Source of the DNA: Lachnospiraceae bacterium NC2004
Lineage (GTDB): Bacteria; Bacillota; Clostridia; Lachnospirales; Lachnospiraceae
Length of the DNA: 64,000 bases
Direction: 5' to 3'
Assembly (NCBI GenBank): GCA_000621905.1
Contig: JHXB01000003.1
Coordinates: 204,099-268,098 of the forward strand
Below are positions 9,569 through 18,631 of the stretch, one piece after another. The notes beneath the pieces are model-generated. The model worked only from the letters and a program-made list of their open reading frames with translations. It made no database searches and was not told where the DNA came from. The number at the start of each line of letters is the position of its first letter. Position 1 is the first letter of the stretch. The translations under genes were made by a program, and so were the position numbers.

Positions 9569-10405
9569 TTACGCTGTTCTCACTCTGTCGATTACGTAGC
9601 ACACTAAGAACACCGCCATATCGGCACATACTATGGTTGACCCTGTAGGGGTGGAGTAAAGAATTGATACAACAATTCCCAAAAGCGCACATACAACCGA
9701 GATTATAGCTGATGTTATGGTAACACTCTTAAAAGTTCTCATGAGTCTCATTGCTGAAAGTGCAGGAAATATAATTAAAGCACTTATAAGCAGCGACCCC
9801 ACAAGATTCATACCAAGAACAATAATCACCGCAATAATAACCGCAATCAAGAGATTATAAGCGCCAGCCCTGACTCCAGTCGCTTTGGCAAAACTCTCGT
9901 CAAATGTTACTCCGAAGATCTTATTATAAAAAACGATAAAAACCGCAATAACAACTATCGACAACACAAAACATATCATAACTTCTGACTGTCTGAGAGT
10001 TAATATAGAAGTCGATCCAAATAACGTACTACACACATCACCTGAAACATTGGCTGATGTCGAGAACACATTCATAAGCATATAACCAATCGCGAGCGAT
10101 GCTACAGATATCATAGCAATCGCAGCATCACCCTTTAACTTAGCGCTCTGTCCTCCTTTTAAGAGAAGAATTGCAGCAATAATAGTCAAAGGCATTGTAA
10201 CAAGAGTTGTACTTGTAACCTTCATAATCGAAGCAATAGCAAGCGCACCAAACGCCACATGTGAAAGACCGTCACCTATAAAAGAATACCTTTTTAAGAC
10301 AAGGGTAACACCTAAAAGAGATGAGCATAACGCAATTAATACGCCGACAATTACGGCGTATCTGACAAAAGAATATTGTAGATATTCATGTAATTGAAGT
10401 AACAT
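9569..10405 (-). CDS. Metal ABC transporter permease, ZnuB/MntB type
   Basis: The 278-residue polytopic protein belongs to the ABC-3 permease family, which moves Zn or Mn through the membrane. It has about eight hydrophobic segments and the family stretch SFIGDGLSHVAFG near the N terminus. The ATG at 10405 shares its first base with the TGA of the upstream ATPase gene (TGATG) and has AAAGGAG 7 bases away, making it preferable to the GTG one codon earlier. No solute-binding lipoprotein gene is present in the operon, so substrate delivery must depend on a gene elsewhere. The metal cannot be told from sequence. Confidence 0.88.
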   Translation of the reverse strand: MLLQLHEYLQYSFVRYAVIVGVLIALCSSLLGVTLVLKRYSFIGDGLSHVAFGALAIASIMKVTSTTLVTMPLTIIAAILLLKGGQSAKLKGDAAIAMISVASLAIGYMLMNVFSTSANVSGDVCSTLFGSTSILTLRQSEVMICFVLSIVVIAVFIVFYNKIFGVTFDESFAKATGVRAGAYNLLIAVIIAVIIVLGMNLVGSLLISALIIFPALSAMRLMRTFKSVTITSAIISVVCALLGIVVSILYSTPTGSTIVCADMAVFLVCYVIDRVRTA

Positions 10406-11121
10406 CACTTATCTCCTTTCGTAAGTTCAACCGATGTCAATATCTTATAAGCTTCACTATCGGTGTATTTAGAAGCCTCTCCAAAATAAAGCTGCTTACC
10501 TGTAACATGAAGAATATGAGTAGCGTCTCTTAGTCCCTCATGAATATCGTGAGAAACCATAATAACTGTCATTCCTTCAGCATTAAGCTTCTTGATAAGC
10601 TGATAAAAATCTGCCGTAACCTTAGGATCCAATCCGCTTACAGGTTCATCTAGCACAAGCAACTTAGTACTCGCACATAACGCTCTCGCAAGAAGCACTC
10701 TCTGTTTCTGACCGCCTGAAAGATTCTTAAATGACTTATTTCTAAGATCATATATATCCATGCGCTTCATATTTCTCTTAGCTTCATCCCTCTCTGCCTT
10801 GCCATAAAATGGTCTAAGCCCAAGTTTAGAGAGATTACCACTCATAACAATCTCCTTAACTGAAGCTGGAAAATCCTGCTGAGTGATTGTCTGCTGAGGA
10901 AGATAACCTATCTCGTACGGTTTAAGCCCGTCTCCATATTCAATATCTCCTGCAATTATCTTGGTCAAATGAAGCATAGTCTTCATAAGTGTAGACTTAC
11001 CTGCACCATTTTCACCGACTATGCAAAGATAATCCCCTTCATTCACCTCGAAATTAAGTCCCTCTGCTACCGCCTTACCCTCGTAGCCGACAGAAAGGTC
11101 TATACATTTAATAAAAGCCAT
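10405..11121 (-). CDS. Metal ABC transporter ATP-binding protein, ZnuC type
   Basis: The 238-residue ABC ATPase has Walker A GENGAGKST, a signature LSGGQKQRVLLARAL, Walker B LLVLDEP and the switch histidine in VSHDIH. Its length and pairing with an ABC-3 permease place it in the Zn/Mn importer group. It is translationally coupled to the permease (1-base overlap) and starts 13 bases after the cytidylate-kinase-like gene, so it belongs to the lrgAB operon. Confidence 0.9.
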   Translation of the reverse strand: MAFIKCIDLSVGYEGKAVAEGLNFEVNEGDYLCIVGENGAGKSTLMKTMLHLTKIIAGDIEYGDGLKPYEIGYLPQQTITQQDFPASVKEIVMSGNLSKLGLRPFYGKAERDEAKRNMKRMDIYDLRNKSFKNLSGGQKQRVLLARALCASTKLLVLDEPVSGLDPKVTADFYQLIKKLNAEGMTVIMVSHDIHEGLRDATHILHVTGKQLYFGEASKYTDSEAYKILTSVELTKGDK

Positions 11122-11134
11122 CTATGCCTCCAAA

Positions 11135-11710
11135 TTACTTCTCTTCAACCATCTTAATATAATTAAGAATAAGCTCGATTGATTTCTCTTCGCCAAGCCT
11201 GGTCACATCTATGCAAAGGTCGTAGTATCTTGCACTTCCCCACGCCTGCCCGGTGTTGAACTTGTGAAATGATGCTCTTCTGTCATCATACTCTTTAACA
11301 AGATTCTCGCCCTGCTTGCGATTACTGTAACCATGCTCCTCGCATATCCTGTCAATACGCTTCTCCAACTGTCCTGACAAGAATATCCTGACTGCATTCT
11401 TAGAATCCTTATACGCGAAGTTACCGCATCTTCCGACTATAACTCCGTCTCCGTCACCGATTAAAGTGTCATATATCTGCTTAGGAACATCTGTAAGCTG
11501 AATATTATTCTCGCCGGATGCAATTGCATAGAGGAGCGAATTAACCGGATTCTCCGCAAAGAAATTAGGATGCTTGTCAATTATCCCCTTCTCAATCGCT
11601 AATTCAGTAAGTCTCCTTCTGTCATAAAAAGGTATGCCGAGTCTCTCGGCAAGCTTCTCTCCTAATTCATCTCCACCACAACCACACTGTCTTGCTATTG
11701 TTACAATCAT
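11135..11710 (-). CDS. Cytidylate kinase-like protein
   Basis: The 191-residue P-loop protein belongs to the Cytidylate_kin2-type family, which is common in Clostridia and poorly characterised. The N terminus MIVTIARQCGCGGDELGEKL carries a modified glycine-rich loop, followed by an FYDRRRL segment and a helical lid region rich in Arg. The ATG at 11710 follows AGGAGGG; an upstream in-frame ATG at 11758 lies inside lrgB and lacks a ribosome site. Nucleotide kinase activity is inferred from family only. Its position between lrgB and a metal transporter gives no clear functional hint. Confidence 0.75.
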   Translation of the reverse strand: MIVTIARQCGCGGDELGEKLAERLGIPFYDRRRLTELAIEKGIIDKHPNFFAENPVNSLLYAIASGENNIQLTDVPKQIYDTLIGDGDGVIVGRCGNFAYKDSKNAVRIFLSGQLEKRIDRICEEHGYSNRKQGENLVKEYDDRRASFHKFNTGQAWGSARYYDLCIDVTRLGEEKSIELILNYIKMVEEK

Positions 11711-11726
11711 CTCAATCCCTCCTAAA

Positions 11727-12419
11727 CTAATATATGTATGAAAATACAGTTGCACCAACTACAGTCAAAAGTCCTGAAACCACAATCGACAAGCTGCTCA
11801 TCGCACCTTCAATCTCGCCAAGTTCCATAGCCTTGGCAGTTCCCATAGCATGCGACGCACTACCAATCGCAATTCCTTTAGCTATCGGTTCAGTTATCTT
11901 GAATACTTTAAGCACTGACTCCGCAATAACATTTCCTAAAATACCCGTAATCACTATCGCCGCCACAGTAATTGCGACATATCCTCCAAGTTCCTCGGAC
12001 ACTCCCATACCAATCGCGGTTGTGATTGACTTAGGAAGCAGAGTCACATAGTCCTTGTGGTCAAGTCTTAATATTAATGCAAATGCTAACACACACACCA
12101 AGCTTGTTATCATGCCCGATATAATTCCAAGCATAATAGCTAACGCATTAGACTTTAGCAATTGCCACTGCTGATATAAAGGAACAGCTAAACTAACCGT
12201 CGCCGGCGTAAGTAAGTACGAAAGATATTTCGCACCGTTATAATAACTGTCATAATCTATCTTAAAAAGCAAAAGCACCGCGATTACTATGATTATCGTT
12301 ATCAGTAACGGATTAAATACAGCTGACTTAAATCTCTTCTTGATAAGAGTTCCGATAAAGAATGCAAACAAGCTTATCGACACTCCAAAATACGCTGACT
12401 CAGCTATAAACTCATTCAC
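11727..12419 (-). CDS. lrgB: LrgB-type membrane protein (CidB/LrgB family)
   Basis: The polytopic protein of 230 residues pairs with LrgA and is linked in the family to holin-like control of murein hydrolases or to metabolite export. About eight hydrophobic stretches are visible, with the conserved segments LPKSITTAIGMGVSEELGG and GIAIGSASHAMGTAKAMELG. The GTG at 12419 is preferred (gives MNEFIAESAYFGV; GAGGTGAGG upstream) over a GTG three codons earlier. It overlaps lrgA by 8 bases. Confidence 0.88.
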   Translation of the reverse strand: MNEFIAESAYFGVSISLFAFFIGTLIKKRFKSAVFNPLLITIIIVIAVLLLFKIDYDSYYNGAKYLSYLLTPATVSLAVPLYQQWQLLKSNALAIMLGIISGMITSLVCVLAFALILRLDHKDYVTLLPKSITTAIGMGVSEELGGYVAITVAAIVITGILGNVIAESVLKVFKITEPIAKGIAIGSASHAMGTAKAMELGEIEGAMSSLSIVVSGLLTVVGATVFSYIY

Positions 12420-12771
12420 GGGCCTCACCTCGCCTTCTTATAAAGAACTGGGTTATTCGTCCCGATACCACCATAACTGCAAGTGTTGAAACCACTATAA
12501 CTAATATATAACTTATCAGATTCTTCGACAATATGTCATAGGAATCCATAAGTCCCACAGCGGCCGGCACAAACATAAGCGGCATTATCTCTATCAAAAA
12601 TGAAGCCGTATCCTTAACCTGATCAAGCTTGATAACCTTAAACTCCAATAGCATAAATAGAATTATAATTCCGTAAATGCTTGCAGGAATCGGGAGCGGA
12701 ATCAGATAGTATAAAAGCTCACCCACAAACGATATGAGTAGTATTATCATTAATTGCATTATATACTTCAT
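12412..12771 (-). CDS. lrgA: LrgA-type antiholin-like protein (CidA/LrgA family)
   Basis: The 119-residue protein has four hydrophobic helices and the family segment YLIPLPIPASIYGIIILF. It is the first gene of the operon lrgA-lrgB-cytidylate-kinase-like-znuC-znuB. GGGAG lies 7 bases before the ATG. CidA and LrgA cannot be told apart by sequence alone. Confidence 0.88.
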   Translation of the reverse strand: MKYIMQLMIILLISFVGELLYYLIPLPIPASIYGIIILFMLLEFKVIKLDQVKDTASFLIEIMPLMFVPAAVGLMDSYDILSKNLISYILVIVVSTLAVMVVSGRITQFFIRRRGEARE

Positions 12772-12834
12772 AACGAGCTCCCTTCATAGTCCCAAAACTT
12801 GTATTGTAAAATCTAACCAAAGGACAACTATATT

Positions 12835-12863
12835 AGTATAACACCAATTTGCGATAATGTCGA
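12835..12863 (-). promoter_or_regulatory. Promoter of the lrgAB operon
   Basis: Minus-strand TCGACA (12858-12863), 17 bases, TATACT (12835-12840). The predicted leader is about 58 bases. No LytR-type operator is obvious. Confidence 0.7.
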
Positions 12864-12891
12864 ATATTTATTACTGGTTTAATACAAAAAA

Positions 12892-12913
12892 ATGTTGCCG
12901 GAACCGGCAACAT
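12892..12913 (-). terminator. Terminator of the Nudix gene
   Basis: On the minus strand, ATGTTGCCGG-TT-CCGGCAACAT followed by TTTTTTTG, about 30 bases after the Nudix stop. Confidence 0.88.
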
Positions 12914-12943
12914 TTCTGGCCTTGATGTCTTCTCTTCTTCTGA

Positions 12944-13450
12944 TCATAACTCTAATCCTTTCAGATACCAATTAATCACCCTTGCGGTCATTCCCCAAAT
13001 TCTATACTCGCCGTATATATACTCACATTGCGTCTTCATCCTGTCATCATGAAGAACATGTACATTGTCCTTTAACCAGTCAAATGATAATGTCAGCACC
13101 TTACTAACCTCATCCTTATTATAAGAATTCTCATAACATATAAGTTCACACTCATAGACAAATACAGGCTCTAACCTGGGACCCATCGTGATAAACTTAG
13201 GCTTAACATTGTTTATGTTATCATCTGATATAAGGAGCTCCTCCTTAATCTCTCTTAAAGCGGCATCGAGTGCTTCTTCGCCATCATCAATCCTTCCTCC
13301 GGGAAAGCACACTTCCCCGGCCTGTCTAATACCATCTGCTCTTACTTCTAAGACAACACTTCTGACTCCACCGTCATTAATGACAGGTATAATTACAGAC
13401 GCAGGCTTCACATCATTAATTTTAACAATTTCGAAATTGCCTATATTCAT
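12944..13450 (-). CDS. Nudix hydrolase, CoA pyrophosphatase-like
   Basis: The 168-residue protein contains the Nudix box (GGRIDDGEEALDAALREIKEEL, split here as GGRIDDGEE and REIKEEL). It is preceded by RQAGEVCFPGG, the UPF0035-like element typical of CoA/acyl-CoA diphosphatases (NUDT7/YeaB group). Hydrolysis of CoA to phosphopantetheine and 3',5'-ADP is therefore the likely reaction; other nucleotide diphosphates cannot be excluded. GAGGTG precedes the ATG. It is transcribed alone, with its own terminator. Confidence 0.85.
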   Translation of the reverse strand: MNIGNFEIVKINDVKPASVIIPVINDGGVRSVVLEVRADGIRQAGEVCFPGGRIDDGEEALDAALREIKEELLISDDNINNVKPKFITMGPRLEPVFVYECELICYENSYNKDEVSKVLTLSFDWLKDNVHVLHDDRMKTQCEYIYGEYRIWGMTARVINWYLKGLEL

Positions 13451-13534
13451 GCCAACACCTCACGACTATAATTATATATCAAATGCTATCATTTTCCAAT
13501 ATTAAAACGGCGGATTGATATTTACACAATAAAA

Positions 13535-13560
13535 AAGCCTCCCTGGCTTATAGGAGGCTT
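13535..13560 (-). terminator. Terminator of metK
   Basis: Minus-strand AAGCCTCC / GGAGGCTT stem with a 10-base loop followed by TTTTTTA, 34 bases after the metK stop. Confidence 0.88.
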
Positions 13561-13593
13561 AATTCGAGGTAAATCAATAAGGTACCTTATTGC

Positions 13594-14775
13594 TTAATTT
13601 AAATTGCTTTTGATCTCATCTACTTTATCTAGATGTTCCCATGGAAGATCAATATCTGTTCTTCCAAAATGACCATAAGCAGCGGTTTGTTTATAAATAG
13701 GTCTTCTAAGATCCAGCGCATTTATAATTGCTGCCGGTCTTAAATCGAAGACCTTATTTATTACTTCAACAATCTTCTCATCTGACACAGTTCCGGTGCC
13801 AAATGTCTCAACAGCTACAGATACAGGTTTAGCAACTCCGATTGCGTATGCGAACTCAACTTCAAGTTTCTTGGCAACACCGGCAGCAACAAGATTTTTA
13901 GCCACCCATCTTGCTGCATAAGCTGCAGAACGGTCTACCTTTGTTGGATCCTTACCAGAGAATGCGCCGCCTCCGTGGCGACCTGTTCCACCGTAAGTAT
14001 CAACGATAATCTTACGACCGGTAAGTCCTGCATCACCCTGAGGTCCACCGATAACAAAACGTCCGGTAGGATTAACATAGTATATAGTATCATCATCTAA
14101 AAGCTCATTAGGTATAACAGGTTTAATAACTTTTTCGATAATATCCTTTCTGATCTGTTCTAATGTAATCTCCTCAGCATGCTGTGTAGAAATAACGATA
14201 GTGTGAATCCTCTTAACGTTATCATTTTCATCGAATTCAACAGTAACCTGACTCTTGCCATCCGGTCTTAAGTATGATAATGTACCATCTTTTCTAACCT
14301 TGGTTAATTGTCTTGTAAGACGATGAGCAAATGAAATAGCAGGTGGCAAATATTCCGGAGTCTCGTCAGTAGCATAACCAAAAATGATACCCTGATCACC
14401 GGCACCGGTTCCAAAGTCTTCAGTCACACCTTCCTGTTTAGACTCAAACGCCTTATCGACACCCAATGCAATATCAGCAGACTGCTCATCAATTGAAGTT
14501 AAAACAGCGATTGAATCTGCGTTGTATCCATCTACGTTATTAACATAACCAATTTCTCTGATTGTCTCTCTTGCTACTTTGGCGATATCAACATATGCAT
14601 CCGTCGAAATCTCACCAACCACCAAAGCTAAACCTGTTGCAACAGTTGTCTCTGCTGCAACTCTTGAATTAGGGTCCTGCTCAATAAGTGCATCCAATAT
14701 CGCGTCTGAAATCTGATCTGCAATCTTATCAGGATGTCCCTCCGTAACTGATTCTGATGTAAATAATCTTCCCAT
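13594..14775 (-). CDS. metK: S-adenosylmethionine synthetase
   Basis: MetK makes SAM from methionine and ATP. The 393-residue protein has the standard N-terminal signature [31 protein letters not shown] and the P-loop-like [21 protein letters not shown]. The ATG follows AAAGGAAG. It lies 139 bases downstream of the nifK-like gene on the same strand, with no terminator between, so it may be read from that operon as well as from its own promoter. I found no recognisable SAM riboswitch in the gap. Its position next to a radical SAM and nitrogenase-like operon may be meaningful. Confidence 0.97.
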   Translation of the reverse strand: MGRLFTSESVTEGHPDKIADQISDAILDALIEQDPNSRVAAETTVATGLALVVGEISTDAYVDIAKVARETIREIGYVNNVDGYNADSIAVLTSIDEQSADIALGVDKAFESKQEGVTEDFGTGAGDQGIIFGYATDETPEYLPPAISFAHRLTRQLTKVRKDGTLSYLRPDGKSQVTVEFDENDNVKRIHTIVISTQHAEEITLEQIRKDIIEKVIKPVIPNELLDDDTIYYVNPTGRFVIGGPQGDAGLTGRKIIVDTYGGTGRHGGGAFSGKDPTKVDRSAAYAARWVAKNLVAAGVAKKLEVEFAYAIGVAKPVSVAVETFGTGTVSDEKIVEVINKVFDLRPAAIINALDLRRPIYKQTAAYGHFGRTDIDLPWEHLDKVDEIKSNLN

Positions 14776-14839
14776 AATATATCTTCCTTTCTCAACTTTA
14801 TTTTATATTTTTAATACTCCCATATTTATTGAATAGTTA

Positions 14840-14887
14840 TTAACTAAACATAAATATAATTCCTCCTGCTGAATAGTTAAGCTTCAT
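14840..14887 (-). CDS. Possible 15-residue peptide ORF between the nifK-like gene and metK
   Basis: An ATG at 14887 sits 6 bases after TTGGAGGAG, one of the best ribosome sites in the window, and reads MKLNYSAGGIIFMFS then TAA. It is the only obvious coding content of the 139-base gap. AACTATTCA occurs twice nearby (14871-14879 and 14831-14839, minus strand). It could be a leader peptide for metK, a small protein of the nitrogenase-like operon, or a chance frame with a good ribosome site. Not matched to any family. Confidence 0.35.
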   Translation of the reverse strand: MKLNYSAGGIIFMFS

Positions 14888-14914
14888 AACAACTCCTCCA
14901 ATACGATTTAGTAA

Positions 14915-16261
14915 TTATCCTACGTTTTGACCTATGTACTCTAGCAACTCTAGTTCTTTTGCATGATTATCTTCCTTAACCACAGTAAGATAATCTTCTA
15001 AAAGTGTTAGAGCACCTCTTATTCCCACATACGACTTATTAACAATAGCCTTATTATATGCAGGAAATGATATATCAAGTCCAGTCCTCTTCTTACCATT
15101 AGCTAAATTTCTATCAAGTGAACTGCCAAGAACCAACTCAATATTGTTATTGGACAGGATGTCACTGATCTCCTTACCATCTTGAGTGTAGTAAACTTCA
15201 TTTGCTATGGTATTTAAGACATCATTTTCTGAATCATCAGATGACTCTTTCTTGCTCACACGATCGGTAACAATAATAGTCTTTATATCCGCACCAATAT
15301 ATCTTTTTAAAAAGCCTCCGACTCTTATAGCAACACTCTCATCCGCAACAATTGCAAGAGACTTGCTGCCTGCTTCATTATAAAAATCATCAATAACTCC
15401 CTGATAATAATAGTCGAATTCTTTCTCTTCTTTCTCAATAAATGCATCTACCACATCACTGCTTACACCAAGTTCATCTGCAATCTTCCTAACAAATTCA
15501 GCAACCTCAATCGGTCCTGTCGGAACGTTGCTAAACTCTACATTTTTAACGCCATACAATTCTTCTAATGCTTTGGCAGGTGCATTGCCCCATCTTGAAA
15601 ATGAAATACTTATAGCAGCAGTTGAAGCATTTTTAAACTCTTCCACTCCATTGCCGTATGAAAAGAAAGTGTTAACGCTAAGTCCAATGCCCTCTAATAT
15701 ACGTTTTATCTCAGCTAAATTACCACGATAATATATATCCTCTTTTGGTAGAATTCCGAAAATGTTAACTAACTTATCATTCTTCTCTTCAGGAATATTA
15801 ACTACTAAAGGCAGCTTCTTTATTATGTCAGTCACTACACTCTCATATCCGTAGTGACTGTCACCATGAAGTCCGGCAGTCAAAGACTCAATAATTGTCT
15901 CTCCCTGCTCTCTTGATTCTCTGGTCATCGCCTCTACGTCATCACCAACCATAGCCGATACACAACTGTTTAGCACAATATATAAATCGCCGTTGACAAC
16001 TTTAATAGTGTTCTTTATCTGCTCTCTTAATCTAGATGCTCCTCCAAATATAACATGTCTTTCCTGAGCATCAGTAGAAAACACATTCTGACCGGTAAAA
16101 TATGTATTATCCAAGCCGCTTGATTTATTGGAAAGGTAACTCTGAATTGCGCATCCTGAATTAGAATGTACTATAGGAACCACTCCGTTTATAGCTTGAA
16201 CTGTCTGAAGCACTCCGTGAAGTGCACAACCATTTCTTGGACTCTTAACACATGTCTGCAT
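14915..16261 (-). CDS. Nitrogenase-like component 1, NifK/beta-type subunit
   Basis: The 448-residue protein belongs to the nitrogenase component 1/oxidoreductase family. It keeps three cysteines at the P-cluster positions of NifK: Cys12 (GCALHGVLQ), Cys37 (HSNSGCAIQS) and Cys100 (LNSCVSAMVGDD), with one extra at Cys4. Later family landmarks include SFSRWGNAP and VPTGPIEVAEF. It should pair with the NifD-like product, whose gene ends 1 base before this one, and take electrons from the NifH-like ATPase. The set differs from true nitrogenase (see the NifD-like entry), so substrates such as methylthio compounds or tetrapyrroles are more likely than N2. AGGAGG precedes the ATG. Confidence 0.85.
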   Translation of the reverse strand: MQTCVKSPRNGCALHGVLQTVQAINGVVPIVHSNSGCAIQSYLSNKSSGLDNTYFTGQNVFSTDAQERHVIFGGASRLREQIKNTIKVVNGDLYIVLNSCVSAMVGDDVEAMTRESREQGETIIESLTAGLHGDSHYGYESVVTDIIKKLPLVVNIPEEKNDKLVNIFGILPKEDIYYRGNLAEIKRILEGIGLSVNTFFSYGNGVEEFKNASTAAISISFSRWGNAPAKALEELYGVKNVEFSNVPTGPIEVAEFVRKIADELGVSSDVVDAFIEKEEKEFDYYYQGVIDDFYNEAGSKSLAIVADESVAIRVGGFLKRYIGADIKTIIVTDRVSKKESSDDSENDVLNTIANEVYYTQDGKEISDILSNNNIELVLGSSLDRNLANGKKRTGLDISFPAYNKAIVNKSYVGIRGALTLLEDYLTVVKEDNHAKELELLEYIGQNVG

Positions 16262-16262
16262 T

Positions 16263-17681
16263 CTAATTCACCTCCTGCTTAACAAACCAGTTAGCACTCT
16301 TTCTAAGCCAGCTTAATTTGATTTTAGAATTATCTCTGTTTCTAAGATAATCATAGAAATCTCCGCGATTCTTTACATTTTCTATAATCTTAACAAGCTC
16401 TTCTACACCTTCATATCCAAGATAAGTAGACGCTTCTAAAGATATTGAAACATTGGCATATTGTGCAAGGTATCCTGCCTGATTATCAAAACTAATGTAA
16501 TAATCCACTTCATTTTTCTTTAAAACATTATACTTTTCAAACAACTGACCGTTAGCAACAATTACCGGAATAGAATTATTAAGTGAATTAATCTTCTTAA
16601 GATTATCTCTGTTGTTAGTGTCTATATATCTTATTCCAAGTCCTCCTACTTCACCGCCAATCTTTTCTATAAACTCTGTAAAATGAATAGCTGAAGCGAG
16701 ATCAATATCTAAGAATACACTCTTTCCGTCAAGAAGCTTTCTATTGATTCTTTTATCCAACTCTTCTTCCTGTTTTCTTATGTATTCGTTGGCTTTCTCT
16801 TCAATACCAAGAGCTTTAGACAGTTTTTGAATAAAATGTCTGCTTCCTCTAAATCCAATTGGAACACTGCTCTTTATATACTTAACTCCAAAGACTTCTT
16901 CTAATTCTTTAGCAAAATACTCTCCCTCATCCGGATTCAATGTAATTGTAGCCTTGGCATAACCGGCTTTCTTAATACTGTTAACATCTGAAAATCTCGG
17001 AAGCAGCTGAAAGTTGATATCAAGATCTTTTAGTATCTTTACAATTGAAGCTACATTTTTAGCATTTTCAGAGAGGGTAACTACATTTATAAAATCTCTC
17101 TTTTCTGTAGTATCAATAGCAGTTCTATCAACAACATTCCTAAGCAAACTGTGCAATACAATATCATATCCCGTTACCGGAGTCTTGGTCTTAAATCCAT
17201 CTGTAGTTATATACACTACCTTAGCGTCAATCTCATCCTCCAACTCTAAGATAACTGAATTAACATCATCATTGTTAATTGCAACAACAGGCGTGCCGAC
17301 TATAAATATAAGCCTGGCATGAACTTCCTCATATGCTCTTAAAACAGTCTTTCTTAGTTTCTCATCGCCACCTAATATAGTGTCTCTCTCGTTAAGGTTG
17401 CTTGAATACCAGTGAACATTTCTGCTTGAATTCTGTTCAAGAATAGAAGCAGCGCACCCGATAACACCATGTATAACAATAGCCGTCTCATCAATAAAGC
17501 TTAATGCATTTAAAGCATACAAAATCTCATCGTAATTACTCTGAGAAAGCGTTCTTATCTTCTGCTTTATCTCCGAAACATCAACTTCATCATTGATTCC
17601 TTTTAGAGTACCGTTATAATTACTTAATGTTGTCAAGCGCTTTTCTCTGGTCTGAACTCTTCTCTCATCTATAAAACTCAT
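16263..17681 (-). CDS. Nitrogenase-like component 1, NifD/alpha-type subunit
   Basis: The 472-residue protein is aligned to NifD by VIHGVIGCAAS (Cys76, the middle P-cluster ligand) and SSNLNERDTILGGDEKLRK, the counterpart of NifD's EKDIVFGGDKKL. The first P-cluster cysteine and the third (CPxGLIGDD in NifD; here GTPVVAINNDD) are absent. I see no cysteine or histidine in the expected FeMo-cofactor ligand contexts. With three cysteines from the partner, the interface could hold a 4-ligand Fe-S cluster, as in DPOR-like or other group IV enzymes, rather than a standard P-cluster. GAGGAAC precedes the ATG. Order is nifH-D-K-like with gaps of 20 and 1 bases. Confidence 0.83.
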   Translation of the reverse strand: MSFIDERRVQTREKRLTTLSNYNGTLKGINDEVDVSEIKQKIRTLSQSNYDEILYALNALSFIDETAIVIHGVIGCAASILEQNSSRNVHWYSSNLNERDTILGGDEKLRKTVLRAYEEVHARLIFIVGTPVVAINNDDVNSVILELEDEIDAKVVYITTDGFKTKTPVTGYDIVLHSLLRNVVDRTAIDTTEKRDFINVVTLSENAKNVASIVKILKDLDINFQLLPRFSDVNSIKKAGYAKATITLNPDEGEYFAKELEEVFGVKYIKSSVPIGFRGSRHFIQKLSKALGIEEKANEYIRKQEEELDKRINRKLLDGKSVFLDIDLASAIHFTEFIEKIGGEVGGLGIRYIDTNNRDNLKKINSLNNSIPVIVANGQLFEKYNVLKKNEVDYYISFDNQAGYLAQYANVSISLEASTYLGYEGVEELVKIIENVKNRGDFYDYLRNRDNSKIKLSWLRKSANWFVKQEVN

Positions 17682-17701
17682 ATCATCAGTTCCTCTTTTC
17701 T

Positions 17702-18577
17702 TTAGATTACTTCAGCGCCTGCAACTACACCGCTCTCTAAATTATATATCTTATCGCCCCATTCTCTTGCCCAGTCACGAAGCTCTCCTGCTCCTAAAGG
17801 ACTTGGAACCACAAGGTCTTCATTTTCTGCAATGTGTTTAGCAAGATTTCTATATATATCTGCCTGCTCAGAAGTTGGATTGGCCTCAATTACAGTCTTT
17901 CCATATAATTCACTCTGCTGTACAACAATCGAGCGATTAACATATCCCGCTACACTTGTACCTGTCTTACTTGTAAAATCATCAATAATAGATTTAGAAT
18001 ATCCGGCGGTAATACTGTTAGCGATTACTCCGCCTAGTTTAGCACCGCCTGTAGGCGCATATTTATTAATTGCTTTAAAGAGATTGTTAGCGGCATATAT
18101 TGCCATAAAATCCGAAGAGCTAACAACATACGCTCTATCTGTAATTCCATCACGAATAGGAACTGCAAAACCTCCACACACAACGTCTCCTAAGACATCA
18201 TAAAGAACAAAATCAGGTTTAAACTCCTCAAAAAGATTAAGTTCCTGCAAAAGATTAACTGATGCGTTAATACCTCTTCCTGCACATCCGACTCCCGGAA
18301 CAGGACCACCCGACTCAATACAAAGCACTCCCTTAAATCCCTTTACGGATATATCATCGAGATGAATCTTATTTCCTTCTCTTAAACTGTCTAATACTGT
18401 CGGAAGATAATTATTACCTCGTAAAGTGTTGGTAGAATCACTCTTAGGATCGCAACCAATCTGTATCACACGATATCCTGCTTCAGCCAAAGCTGCACTG
18501 ATATTAGATGTTGTGGTAGATTTACCAATTCCTCCTTTTCCATAAATTGCAATGTGTTTTCCTATTCTTTCAGCCAT
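17702..18577 (-). CDS. Nitrogenase-like iron protein (NifH/BchL/CfbC family)
   Basis: This is a dimeric ATP-dependent reductase for the D/K-like component. The 291-residue product has the deviant Walker [10 protein letters not shown] (13-21), the two cluster-ligand cysteines Cys98 (GVGCAGRG) and Cys134 (DVVCGGFA), and the switch II aspartate region YDVLGD. All key residues are intact, so an active 4Fe-4S ATPase is expected. The ATG at 18577 is preferred over a TTG six codons earlier because AAAGGAAA lies at proper spacing. It follows the ABC transporter genes with a 54-base gap. Confidence 0.92.
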   Translation of the reverse strand: MAERIGKHIAIYGKGGIGKSTTTSNISAALAEAGYRVIQIGCDPKSDSTNTLRGNNYLPTVLDSLREGNKIHLDDISVKGFKGVLCIESGGPVPGVGCAGRGINASVNLLQELNLFEEFKPDFVLYDVLGDVVCGGFAVPIRDGITDRAYVVSSSDFMAIYAANNLFKAINKYAPTGGAKLGGVIANSITAGYSKSIIDDFTSKTGTSVAGYVNRSIVVQQSELYGKTVIEANPTSEQADIYRNLAKHIAENEDLVVPSPLGAGELRDWAREWGDKIYNLESGVVAGAEVI

Positions 18578-18631
18578 TTTTTTATTTCCTTTCAATATTG
18601 TTTAAACTTATAAATACCTCGAAGTTACCTC

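Noticed and set aside
14776..14914. SAM riboswitch upstream of metK
   Set aside because: The 139-base gap lacks the conserved SAM-I, SAM-II or SMK cores and has no terminator hairpin before metK.
14915..18577. Genuine nitrogenase (N2 fixation)
   Set aside because: P-cluster ligands are incomplete in the D-like subunit, cofactor ligands are not seen, and no nifE, nifN, nifB or nifV genes are present.
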